Source: Chloroflexia bacterium
GTDB taxonomy: Bacteria > Chloroflexota > Chloroflexia > Thermomicrobiales > JALYUS01
Assembly: GCA_025928215.1 (NCBI GenBank)
Contig: JAICJW010000221.1
Span: 1-7,553 of the forward strand
Direction: 5' to 3'
Length of the DNA: 7,553 nucleotides
The notes under the pieces are model-generated. The model searched no databases. It had not been told where the DNA came from and worked only from the letters and a program-made list of their open reading frames with translations. Of this stretch, positions 1 through 6,191 are shown in pieces (position 1 is the first letter of the stretch; every line of letters starts with the position of its first letter). A program made the position numbers and the translations under genes.

Positions 1-390
1 ATAGGTTGGCGCGGGATTGCTCGCGTCACCGGCGATAGAAATATTCGGCGGTGCCTGCGGCTGGAAGGTATTGTCGCCGGTCTGAATCTGCCCCTTGATG
101 ATCTCCGTGGCGAGCAGGCCGTTCGTCACCTTGCCGTTCGTCAGTTCCATCCGCCCTTTATCGAAATATTGCACGAGGCGCTTTCCGCCTTGTACGTCCG
201 CATAATCCTCCATTTGCCCGTCTTTCGCGGTCTCGAGCGGCCCCCAGAAGTTTGTTGTCACCGCTTCGCCCGCCTGCCACTGCGCCTGAAACGCGGGGTC
301 GGCGAATTTGGAGGCCGCCTGTGCCCCGGTGGAGGCCGTCACGAGCGCGATGGCCAGCACGGCCACGAAGGTAATCCGGCTCCGATGCAT
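1..390 (-). CDS. Secreted protein of unknown function, N-terminal part (runs off left edge)
   Basis: The frame is open from an ATG at 390 to base 1, giving 130 residues with no stop, so the C-terminal part lies outside the window. Residues 1-25 form a classical Sec signal peptide: basic start (MHRSR), hydrophobic core (FVAVLAIALV) and an AQA-A cleavage site after residue 25. The mature part begins with a W/F/P-rich module: FADPAFQAQWQ at 29-39, NFWGPLETAKDGQMEDY at 47-63, RLVQYFDKGRMELTNG at 71-86, then TNGLLATEIIKGQIQTGDN at 89-107. I recall this arrangement from the N-termini of exported Chloroflexota proteins whose C-terminal domains vary, so the enzymatic role, if any, cannot be told from this fragment. 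A GAGGAG ribosome binding site lies 3-4 nt before the ATG, and a good promoter lies just upstream, so the gene is probably transcribed on its own. Coding status is sure; function is unknown. Confidence 0.85.
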   Translation of the reverse strand, partial: MHRSRITFVAVLAIALVTASTGAQAASKFADPAFQAQWQAGEAVTTNFWGPLETAKDGQMEDYADVQGGKRLVQYFDKGRMELTNGKVTNGLLATEIIKGQIQTGDNTFQPQAPPNISIAGDASNPAPTY

Positions 391-435
391 GATCTCCTCT
401 TTCCCACTCCACGCCAATCTGCCGCAACCGGCGTG

Positions 436-464
436 ACAATACCGGAATCGTCGCCGTCTGTCGA
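436..464 (-). promoter_or_regulatory. Sigma-70-type promoter for the secreted protein gene
   Basis: Read on the minus strand, TCGACA (464-459) matches the TTGACA -35 consensus at 5 of 6 positions. It is followed after exactly 17 bases by TATTGT (441-436), which matches TATAAT at 4 of 6. Transcription would begin near 430-428, leaving a leader of about 40 nt before the ATG at 390. It sits in the 127-base gap behind the PEP mutase family gene, which makes the secreted protein gene an independent unit. Seen in sequence; activity is inferred. Confidence 0.5.
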
Positions 465-495
465 GCAACGCAAATCCACGCATCAAGAGAAATTC

Positions 496-509
496 GGCGG
501 GGTCTCGCC
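496..509 (-). terminator. Weak hairpin after the PEP mutase family gene
   Basis: A 4-bp GC stem (GGCG/CGCC, 6-base loop) lies 8 bases beyond the TGA of the upstream gene. On the minus strand it is followed by an AT-rich, T-containing stretch (GAATTTCTCTT). The stem is short and the T-run interrupted, so it may be a weak intrinsic terminator or chance. Confidence 0.22.
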
Positions 510-517
510 AGATATTT

Positions 518-1321
518 TCACATGCCTGCACCGCTACGGATCGCCTGCACGCAGCGCAGGTGCTCGGCGAACGCTGCCCGGTACAGCCTGCCGGCATAGC
601 TGATCCGTGCCACCCCGAGTTCCCGCAACCGGGTAAGCGAGGGGCCATCGGGCAACGCGAAGATATTCACCGGCCCGGGAATTCCCGCGACCAACGCCGC
701 GATCGCCGCCTCTTCGCGGACAAAGATCGGGTAAATGCAATCCGCCCCGGCTTCCAGATAGAGACGCGCCCGCCGGATTGCCTCCGTCACGCGCGCTGCC
801 GGTTCACCGACCTGGCGCACGAAGAGATCAATCCGCGCGTTCACCACGATCTCCACACCCGCCGCTCGCCCGGCCCGCTTGACGGCGGCGAGATATTCTG
901 CCTGTGCCTCCGGATCGCGGAGGAGGCTTTGACCGGAATGATCGGTGTCTTCGATGTTGCACCCCACCGCGCCCGTCGCCAGCAGGCGCGTGACGAACTC
1001 CTCCGCTCCCAGGCCGTAGCCGCCCTCGAGATCGGCGGTCACCGGCACCGCGACCGCACGCGCGATGCGGGCAATGGCGGCGAACATCTCCCCCGGCGGC
1101 GTCTGCTCGCCATCGGCCCACCCGAGGCAGGCAGAGACGCCACTACTCGTCGTCGCGACGGCGGGGAAACCGGCCTCGGCGACGATCCGGGCGCTCGCCG
1201 CATCCCACGCATTCGGCAACACGAGCGGTTCCGGGGCGTGATGCAGCGCCCGCAGCGTCGCGGCATGCGCGGCGAGGAGTGCGGGATCGTGCGCCGTCGC
1301 ATCATCTCTCGGTATCGTCAT
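518..1321 (-). CDS. Isocitrate lyase/phosphoenolpyruvate mutase family protein
   Basis: A 267-aa TIM-barrel enzyme of the PEP mutase/isocitrate lyase superfamily. Members bind Mg2+ and make or break C-C or P-C bonds next to a 2-oxo acid carboxylate. Visible signatures are LPNAWDAASARI (35-46), ATTSSGVSACLG (56-67), the metal-site strand TADLEGGYG (95-103), GCNIEDTD (120-127) and VVNARIDLF (159-167). The catalytic-cysteine loop of true isocitrate and methylisocitrate lyases (K-K/R-C-G-H) is absent: after NIEDT comes a DHSGQSLLRDPE loop. It is therefore neither of those lyases, and belongs to the large PEP-mutase-like group whose substrate is mostly unknown. Length is normal for that group and no signal peptide is seen, so it is cytoplasmic. 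An AAGGAG motif lies about 12 nt before the ATG, a rather long spacing. The gene follows the molybdopterin-enzyme remnant by 32 nt and may be the last gene of the universal-stress-protein unit. Confidence 0.93.
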   Translation of the reverse strand: MTIPRDDATAHDPALLAAHAATLRALHHAPEPLVLPNAWDAASARIVAEAGFPAVATTSSGVSACLGWADGEQTPPGEMFAAIARIARAVAVPVTADLEGGYGLGAEEFVTRLLATGAVGCNIEDTDHSGQSLLRDPEAQAEYLAAVKRAGRAAGVEIVVNARIDLFVRQVGEPAARVTEAIRRARLYLEAGADCIYPIFVREEAAIAALVAGIPGPVNIFALPDGPSLTRLRELGVARISYAGRLYRAAFAEHLRCVQAIRSGAGM

Positions 1322-1353
1322 CTATCTGCCCCACTCCTTCTCCACATCACGCC

Positions 1354-1575
1354 TCAGATCTCTGCCCCGTGACCGTAATACATCGTGTCCTCGCGCGATC
1401 CGCCCTGTCCGTCCCCGGCGGTGTGATACTCGGCGATCAGTTCGATGGCGCGCAGGTACTTGACCATCTTGTAGCCCAACTGCGTCTCGACCCGCAGGCG
1501 GAGCGGCGCCCCGTGGGGCAGCGGCAGCGGTGCATCATTGAGTGCGTAGGCGAGACTTGCCAGAACGATATGCAT
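1354..1575 (-). pseudogene. C-terminal remnant of a molybdopterin-dependent oxidoreductase (sulfite oxidase family)
   Basis: A 73-residue open frame. LAYALNDAPLPLPHGAPL followed by RLRVETQLGYKMVKYLRAIE matches the conserved final part of the Moco domain of sulfite-oxidase/YedY-type enzymes, where the usual pattern is LAY-x-x-N-G-x-PL, HGAPLRL and a G-Y-K-x-x-K strand. The tail with GQGG and ED near the end also fits. Everything N-terminal is missing, including the cysteine that ligates molybdenum and most of the cofactor pocket. Similarity begins around residue 8, and 4 nt upstream of the ATG lies the stop codon of an intact DUF488 gene, so the missing part was deleted rather than frameshifted. 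No in-frame stop occurs in the remnant, codon use is like the neighbours, and a weak AGGTGA site precedes the ATG, so a short peptide could still be made. It cannot be a working oxidoreductase. Family assignment is from motif memory, not a search. Confidence 0.72.
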
Positions 1576-1579
1576 ACCC

Positions 1580-1951
1580 TCACCTATCCGACGCCGGGGC
1601 GATGCGTTCCTGGATCAGTCGCAGGAGGACCGCAGTATTACTGATCTCTCCCGCGTGCGACGCGTAGATGAGTGTGACGGGGCCGTGCCGCGCCCGCTCC
1701 GCCAGTGCATCGAGGGTCGCATGCGCCGCAGGGGTCGCCAGCTCGGTCTCGTACCGTGTCTGGAACTCGGCCCATTTGTCCGGATCGTGATCGTACCAGT
1801 GGCGCAGATCGTTGGAGGGCGCGATCTCCTTCTCCCAGGCATCGAGTTTGGCCTTAACCTTGCTCTCGCCCCGCGGCCAGAGCCGTTCGGCCAGCACGCG
1901 ATAACCATCCTCCTTCGCGGCCGGATCATACACACGTTTCATCGCAATCAT
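1580..1951 (-). CDS. DUF488 (YeaO-like) family protein
   Basis: A 123-aa cytoplasmic protein of the DUF488 family, about the usual full length for YeaO-like members. Hallmarks are KRVYDP (5-10), DGYRVLAERLWPRG (15-28), KEIAPSNDLRHWYDHDP (41-57), W60 and F63 in the following helix, and the C-terminal strand PVTLIYASH (91-99) followed by NTAVLL (105-110). The biochemical role of the family is not established; it is often found in stress and redox neighbourhoods. The first ATG at 1951 is chosen because an AAGGAG motif precedes it by 7 nt; the second Met at 1942 is less well placed. The gene starts 30 nt after the universal stress protein stop and ends 4 nt before the oxidoreductase remnant. Confidence 0.92.
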   Translation of the reverse strand: MIAMKRVYDPAAKEDGYRVLAERLWPRGESKVKAKLDAWEKEIAPSNDLRHWYDHDPDKWAEFQTRYETELATPAAHATLDALAERARHGPVTLIYASHAGEISNTAVLLRLIQERIAPASDR

Positions 1952-1981
1952 GGGATTTCTCCTTGTACCGTCGGCATCACA

Positions 1982-3127
1982 CTATCCGGCGCTTGGGACG
2001 GCGGGGACACGCGTGTCCTCAGTTCCCGCCGCAGTAGTTTCCGCTGCGGTTGTGCCCGCCCGGACGATGAGGATTGGGCACGGTGATTGATCGAGCACCT
2101 CTTCCACCGTACTGCCGAGCGCCCAGCGCACCACGCCACCGCGCCCGTGGCTCGCCATCACGGCGATCCCCGTTGGCCGCTTCGCGAGATAGGCCGCGAT
2201 CATCTCCTCGGCACGGCTTGTCACGCTGCGCTCCCAGCGAGTTTCCACCGCGAAACCCGGCTCGCGCAGGCGCGTGGCGATTGCTTCGAGATATTCCTCG
2301 ACGGCCCGCTCCTCGTCGCGCTCCATCTCGTCGCTCACGGGAGAGTAGGCGGAGTACCCGGCGTCCCATCCGCTGCTGGCAAGATAGGCAAGACTCGGGA
2401 TGACCCGCAGGAGCGTCAGTGGGATCGAGAGCGCGGTGGCGATCCGCGTCGCGATCGGCAGCGCTTCCTCCGCGAGGTCTGAGCCATCGAGCGTGACCGC
2501 AACCGCCGTAATCGCCGCCTTGCCTTCCGTGGATGCGTCGTCACCCGGTCGCACCACCAGTATCGGAATGATGGCGTGGCGCAAAACATGTTGTGCGACG
2601 CTCCCCACGCGCATGCGTTCCAGTCCCGTCCGGCCATGCGTGCTCATGACAATGAGCGAGCATCCCCCATCCTCGCTCGCGGCGAGGATCTCGTTCGCGG
2701 GGTTGCCATGACGCACGACCGTCGTCACCGTGAGGCCATGAGCGCGTATGGCGACCGCGACGGACTCCAGGTAGGCAGTGCTTTCGGTGACATGCCGTTC
2801 ATCTCTCTCCTGCCCAGCAGTGCTCGGGAGCCCGGAGTGTTCAGGGATGGGCTCAACGACGGCGAGAAGGCTGATACGCGCATCGCGAGCATGGGCGAGG
2901 GTGGCGGCATAGGGAACGGCGGCGGCAGCGAGGCGCGAGCCGTCGAGCGGGACGAGGATATGGCGACTGCCCGGATCATTCGATCCCGCGTAGTAGGCTT
3001 CGGCATCCCGCAGGGTGCGCGCTTCCTGCCCGGTATCGAGTCCCGGCGTCTGCGCCGCGAGACTCGGCAGTCGTCCCGCTTGCTCGTCCTCGTTGACGCT
3101 GTCCATCGAATCGGCGGTCATATTCAT
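1982..3127 (-). CDS. Universal stress protein with two UspA domains
   Basis: A 381-aa cytoplasmic protein with two complete UspA folds, like the tandem stress proteins of Actinobacteria and Chloroflexota. Domain 1 spans about residues 56-194, from HILVPLDGS to ILVVRPG. Domain 2 spans about 207-356, ending PILIVRAG. Each carries the nucleotide-binding pattern x2-G-x9-G-S: STHGRTGLERMRVGS in domain 1 and ASHGRGGVVRWALGS in domain 2. Both may therefore bind ATP, although S and A replace the first Gly. An acidic, probably flexible N-terminal tail of about 55 residues and a Thr/Ala-rich C-terminal tail flank the domains. Three ATGs lie close together (3133, 3127, 3121). AAGGAG is 7 nt before 3127 but only 1 nt before 3133, so 3127 is preferred. 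Such proteins respond to starvation, oxygen limitation or oxidative stress. DUF488 follows after 30 nt. Confidence 0.94.
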   Translation of the reverse strand: MNMTADSMDSVNEDEQAGRLPSLAAQTPGLDTGQEARTLRDAEAYYAGSNDPGSRHILVPLDGSRLAAAAVPYAATLAHARDARISLLAVVEPIPEHSGLPSTAGQERDERHVTESTAYLESVAVAIRAHGLTVTTVVRHGNPANEILAASEDGGCSLIVMSTHGRTGLERMRVGSVAQHVLRHAIIPILVVRPGDDASTEGKAAITAVAVTLDGSDLAEEALPIATRIATALSIPLTLLRVIPSLAYLASSGWDAGYSAYSPVSDEMERDEERAVEEYLEAIATRLREPGFAVETRWERSVTSRAEEMIAAYLAKRPTGIAVMASHGRGGVVRWALGSTVEEVLDQSPCPILIVRAGTTAAETTAAGTEDTRVPAVPSAG

Positions 3128-3239
3128 CGTCATTCTCCTTGCGCAGGGTGCGCGCTTCTCGCAGTCATCGGCAAAGCAGAGCGATCACCCGCATCCATGA
3201 TGCAGGGTTTGGGCATCTATCCCGCGCTCCCTCCCCGAA

Positions 3240-3276
3240 GGAGTAGCGCGTGTATGCGGAACGCGGCCGCTACTCC
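3240..3276 (-). terminator. Hairpin over the stop codon of the 56-aa small ORF
   Basis: A perfect 9-bp inverted repeat, GGAGTAGCG (3240-3248) and CGCTACTCC (3268-3276), encloses a 19-base loop. On the minus strand its first arm contains the TAG stop of the small ORF. The second arm runs directly into CTCC-TTCGG-GGAG, a small UUCG-type hairpin. There is no clear T-run, so it may be a weak terminator, an mRNA-end stabiliser or a processing site dividing the ThDP-enzyme transcript from the stress protein gene. The 142 bases at 3128-3269 between these genes show no convincing promoter or gene. Confidence 0.35.
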
Positions 3277-3440
3277 GTACCAGCGGACAGGATGTGGGCG
3301 ATGCCCTTGAAGGGGACGGCTATCCCCACGCCATCGAATGTGTCGGTGACCGTGATGCCCGAAAGGATAATGTGCCGCACCTCGGCCTTTTCGATGATGT
3401 CGTCCGCCGTCTCGATCCGCAGATGCTCACCCCGCGCCAT
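3270..3440 (-). CDS. Small protein of 56 aa, unknown function
   Basis: An ATG at 3440 opens a 56-codon frame ending in TAG at 3272-3270. The product starts MARGEHLRIETADDIIEKAE and continues with alternating hydrophobic stretches (VRHIILSGITVTD, then VGIAVPFKGIAHIL) that suggest a helix followed by two or three beta strands. Third codon positions are strongly G/C, as in the neighbouring genes, and the amino-acid mix looks like a real soluble protein. No other start is available because an in-frame TGA lies 2 codons upstream. It starts 46 nt after the stop of the ThDP enzyme with no clear ribosome binding site, which is the main weakness. I do not recognise the family; it could also be a remnant of a larger protein. 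Confidence 0.6.
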   Translation of the reverse strand: MARGEHLRIETADDIIEKAEVRHIILSGITVTDTFDGVGIAVPFKGIAHILSAGTE

Positions 3441-3486
3441 CGGGCGTCAATCGGCGTGGTTGTCCCACCCCTGAGGACGAACGCGA

Positions 3487-5241
3487 CTAGATGACCTCGC
3501 GCACCTTGTCGCCGATCACGGACTTAATGATGTCCCACCGATTCTTCTCGCCATGTACCAGCGCTTCGGCGAACTTCAGTGCCTGCTCTGTGGTGATCTT
3601 GCCCGGCATGGGCGGCTCATTGGCGTCCACGACGCATTCGATGACGGCCGGGCCGGGGTGGGCGAGCGCCTCGCGCAGGATTGTCTCGGCCTGCGCCGGG
3701 TCCGCGATGCTGTAGCCGGCCGCGCCGCAGTTCTTGGCGTAGCCCGCGAAGTCGATAGGTTGCAGGTCCACCCCGAACTCGGGGTAGCCGTCCTCCACGA
3801 TCTGCTCCCACTTGATCTGACCGAGGGTGTTGTTCTTGATGATGATCACCTTCACCGGCAGACTGTATTTGACCAGCGTGGCAACCTCGCCCATCAGCAT
3901 GGTGAAGCCGCCATCGCCCACGATACAGACCACCTGCCGCCCCGGGTACGCCGCGGCCGCCCCGATGCTATAGGGCAGGCCATTGGCCATCGTCGCCAGG
4001 GAGCCGGAGAGCGAGAACTGCATCCGGTCGCGCATCTCGATGTAGCGTGCGCTCCATGTGGCGATGGTGCCGCTGTCGGACGACACGATGGCATCGCTGT
4101 CGAGCAGCTTATTGAGCTGATAGGTGACGACTTGCGGCTTCATGGGCACGTCGGTGCGCGTGCCGCGCTCCGTCATGAGTTTGTTCCAGCTCTCCATGCG
4201 CCCCTGCGCCTTGGTGAGGAAGCCGCGGTCCTCCTTGCGGTGAAGGAGCGGTAGCAGCGCGTTCAGGACGGCCTTGCAGTCGCCGACCAGACCGACATCG
4301 GCCTGATGGCGCAGCCCAATCCGCTCCGGGTCGATGTCGATCTGCACGCAGGTGGCCTGGCCAGGTTTCGGCAAGAATTCCATATAGGGGTAGCTGGTGC
4401 CGAGCATGATCAGGGCGTCACACTCCTGCAGGGCGTCCTGCGAGGGGGCGGTACCGAGCAGCCCGATGCCACCCGTGGTGTAGGGGCTGTCGTCGGGGAC
4501 CACGGCCTTGCCAAGCAGCGGCTTGACGATGGGGCCACCGACCGCCTCGGCGAGCCGCAGCACCTCGTCGCGCGCGTGCAGGCAGCCGCGCCCGGCCAGG
4601 ATGGCGACCTTCGAGCCGGCGTTGATCAGATCGGCGGCCTCTTGCAGCTTGTCCTGCGGCGGCATGGGATACGCGGGTGCGTACAGGTCGGCGCTATGCT
4701 TGGCGGCATTGGCGGAGGAGCGCTGCTCCTCCGCGGCCGTCCACTCCTGGATGTCCTTGGGGATGGTGATGTGAGACACCCCACGCCGGGCGAGCGCCGT
4801 CTTGACGGCCTCATCCACCACGTTGATCACATGCGCCGGGCCCATCACCCGCTCGTTATAGACCGCCACATCCATGAACAGCTTGTCGAGATCGACGTCC
4901 TGCTGGTAGTGGGTGCCGATCAGGTCGTGGTAGGTGTGGCCAGTGATGGCCAGCACGGGTTGGCCGTCGCACTTGGCGTCGTACAGTCCGTTGAGCAGAT
5001 GGATACCGCCGGGGCCGGAGGTCGCCAGGCAGACGCCGAGTCGGCCCGTGTACTTGGCGTAGCCGCAGGCGGCAAAGGCCGCCGCTTCCTCGTGCCGCAC
5101 CTGGATAAAGCGCATCGTGTCCTGATGCGTGCGCAGGGCCTCGAAGATCCCATTGATCCCGTCGCCGGGGAAGCCGAAGATGGTATCGACGCCCCACGCG
5201 GTGAGACGCTCGATCAAAAGATCCGCTGTTGTCTTCGCCAT
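3487..5241 (-). CDS. Thiamine-diphosphate-dependent pyruvate oxidase/dehydrogenase-like enzyme
   Basis: A 584-aa enzyme of the pyruvate oxidase/acetolactate synthase family. It most resembles the PoxB/YdaP-like proteins that decarboxylate pyruvate to acetate, passing electrons to quinone or oxygen via FAD. The N-terminal ThDP-PYR domain (about 4-170) has GVDTIFGFPGDGINGI (17-32), the proton-relay glutamate E51 in VRHEEAAAFAACGYAKYTG, and ATSGPGGIHLLNGLYDAK (73-90). The central domain (about 195-330) should hold FAD, with ILAGRGC and IDIDPERIG. The C-terminal ThDP-PP domain (about 375-540) has the metal/diphosphate motif GDGGF (442-446) ending at NN (470-471). PoxB is about 572 aa, so the length is normal. 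The helical tail (EKNRWDIIKSVIGDKVREVI) could contact membrane, but this is a guess. AGGAGG (5255-5250) precedes the ATG by 8 nt and sits next to the stop of the PRC-barrel gene, so the two are cotranscribed. Acetolactate synthase is less likely: no biosynthetic genes or regulatory subunit are nearby. Confidence 0.93.
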   Translation of the reverse strand: MAKTTADLLIERLTAWGVDTIFGFPGDGINGIFEALRTHQDTMRFIQVRHEEAAAFAACGYAKYTGRLGVCLATSGPGGIHLLNGLYDAKCDGQPVLAITGHTYHDLIGTHYQQDVDLDKLFMDVAVYNERVMGPAHVINVVDEAVKTALARRGVSHITIPKDIQEWTAAEEQRSSANAAKHSADLYAPAYPMPPQDKLQEAADLINAGSKVAILAGRGCLHARDEVLRLAEAVGGPIVKPLLGKAVVPDDSPYTTGGIGLLGTAPSQDALQECDALIMLGTSYPYMEFLPKPGQATCVQIDIDPERIGLRHQADVGLVGDCKAVLNALLPLLHRKEDRGFLTKAQGRMESWNKLMTERGTRTDVPMKPQVVTYQLNKLLDSDAIVSSDSGTIATWSARYIEMRDRMQFSLSGSLATMANGLPYSIGAAAAYPGRQVVCIVGDGGFTMLMGEVATLVKYSLPVKVIIIKNNTLGQIKWEQIVEDGYPEFGVDLQPIDFAGYAKNCGAAGYSIADPAQAETILREALAHPGPAVIECVVDANEPPMPGKITTEQALKFAEALVHGEKNRWDIIKSVIGDKVREVI

Positions 5242-5256
5242 TGTCTTTTCCTCCTA

Positions 5257-6033
5257 TTATTCACCATGATCTGCGTCTCCTGCGACAAGGGGCGATGCCT
5301 GCGCGAACTCCTCCGCCGCTCTCTCATACGCATCCCTGGTGATATTCAAGAGGACCTGTTTCGCGTCCACCGAGTGAATCTGTGCGATGGGGATTGAGTG
5401 ATGGCCGTGGTGCATCAGCCCGGTTGCCACAACAATTCCCTGCGGCTTACCGTCTGCGTCAATATCCATCGTATGCACGATGCCGATCGTATGACCGTCC
5501 CGCGTGACGACCTTCGTGCCCGTGCCGATACGGTCATCCCACTCCCCCAGGCTGCTCTCCGTCATCACGCTCTCAGCCGTCGGGTCTTCGACACCAAACA
5601 GTCCATCGCCTGCCGGATCGTACGCCTGACTCCCGCCAGCAGAGGCGGCGCGGTGCGTCGGGAGGACCATCCCGCCACCCCCGGTCTGCCCGGCGGGGAT
5701 GAGATAGCGCCACTCCGTTTGCTCCGTATTCTCGGTCACGACGAAGTTCCGCTGCTCGAACTCGGGCATCGCACGCACCTGGGCGGCGGTGAACGCGAGA
5801 TGCAGGGTATGGTCGTCGTCCTCCCGGGCGATCGTCTCGATCGGTACCACATAGTCGTGGTTGTGGAATCGGCCGGTGCGCAGGATGAACGACACGATGG
5901 TCTGCGTGTGGGCATCAAGAACGAGCTGGTCAATCTGCCCGACCTCTTCACCATCCGCACTCCGCACCGTCGCACCCATCTCGATACTATGTACCGTCGC
6001 ACCCATCCTCATACGCATTTTCGGACGTATCAT
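5257..6033 (-). CDS. Protein with two PRC-barrel domains
   Basis: A 258-aa soluble protein with two PRC-barrel folds, small beta barrels first seen in the photosynthetic reaction centre H subunit and in RimM. Barrel 1 is about residues 19-82: MGATVRSADGEEVGQIDQLVLD, then IVSFILRTGRF and YVVPIETI. Barrel 2 is about 169-232: IGTGTKVVTRDGHTIGIV, then PQGIVVATG and HHSIPIAQIHSVD. A Gly/Ser-rich linker (115-160) joins them. Proteins of this kind are common in stress gene clusters; their ligand is unknown. The ATG at 6033 is chosen because GGAG lies 6 nt upstream and the preceding small ORF ends in an ATGA overlap there; a GTG at 6045 would have no proper binding site. The N-terminus is Met-rich (MIRPKMRMRMG) and contains a 9-residue repeat. 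The ThDP enzyme follows after 15 nt. Confidence 0.9.
   Translation of the reverse strand: MIRPKMRMRMGATVHSIEMGATVRSADGEEVGQIDQLVLDAHTQTIVSFILRTGRFHNHDYVVPIETIAREDDDHTLHLAFTAAQVRAMPEFEQRNFVVTENTEQTEWRYLIPAGQTGGGGMVLPTHRAASAGGSQAYDPAGDGLFGVEDPTAESVMTESSLGEWDDRIGTGTKVVTRDGHTIGIVHTMDIDADGKPQGIVVATGLMHHGHHSIPIAQIHSVDAKQVLLNITRDAYERAAEEFAQASPLVAGDADHGE
5966..6006 (-). repeat. 27-base in-frame repeat at the start of the PRC-barrel gene
   Basis: The 14-base word accgtcgcacccat occurs at 5966-5979 and again at 5993-6006, exactly 27 bases apart. In the protein this yields MGATVHSIE followed by MGATVRSAD (residues 10-18 and 19-27). The second copy is the natural first strand of the barrel; the first looks like a duplication that lengthened the N-terminus without breaking the frame. 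Confidence 0.7.
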
Positions 6034-6185
6034 GTCTTTCTCCACTCCTGTGCGGCATCGTCGGATCCAGCCGACCCCGACCGCGCGATTTCATCCCTTA
6101 CAACCTCATATTCGGGGCGGTACGGCCGCTCCCCGTTCGCATTGCTGCCGTCATGAAGGCAGGCCAGCGCCGGATTCGGATTCAT
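6030..6185 (-). CDS. Small protein of 51 aa, translationally coupled to the PRC-barrel gene
   Basis: An ATG at 6185 opens a 51-codon frame ending in a TGA at 6032-6030. That TGA overlaps the ATG (6033-6031) of the PRC-barrel gene in the classic ATGA arrangement. The product begins MNPNPALACLHDGSNANGER, continues PYRPEYEVVRDEIARSG, and ends in an acidic, hydrophilic tail. It has no membrane segment and is probably partly disordered. It begins 6 nt after the stop of the PPOX-like gene, with no strong ribosome binding site, so it is probably translated by reinitiation. The frame fills the gap between two real genes almost exactly, and its codon use fits its neighbours. Short proteins starting MNPNP occur in Chloroflexota as far as I recall, but I cannot name a family. 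Function unknown. Confidence 0.65.
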   Translation of the reverse strand: MNPNPALACLHDGSNANGERPYRPEYEVVRDEIARSGSAGSDDAAQEWRKT

Positions 6186-6191
6186 CCACGC

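Noticed and set aside
158..439. 93-codon minus-strand frame near the left edge
   Set aside because: Out of frame with the signal-peptide-bearing secreted protein; its Arg/Gly-rich product is a shadow.
560..1372. Plus-strand open frame (270 codons) opposite the PEP mutase family gene
   Set aside because: Arg/Pro-rich antisense product typical of GC-rich DNA; the minus strand carries the conserved enzyme.
3130..3216. 28-codon minus-strand frame ending just before the stress protein start
   Set aside because: Too short and without protein-like composition; probably chance, although a leader peptide cannot be excluded.
2576..3310. Plus-strand open frame (244 codons) opposite the universal stress protein
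   Set aside because: Antisense shadow; no motif, and the stress protein on the other strand is unambiguous.
3250..3474. Plus-strand frame of 74 codons between the ThDP enzyme and the stress protein
   Set aside because: The minus strand of the same stretch gives a better-looking 56-aa product in keeping with gene direction and codon bias.
4306..5397. Long plus-strand open frame (363 codons) opposite the ThDP enzyme
   Set aside because: It is the antisense shadow of a gene with clear family motifs; its sequence is His/Gly/Arg-rich without recognisable domains.
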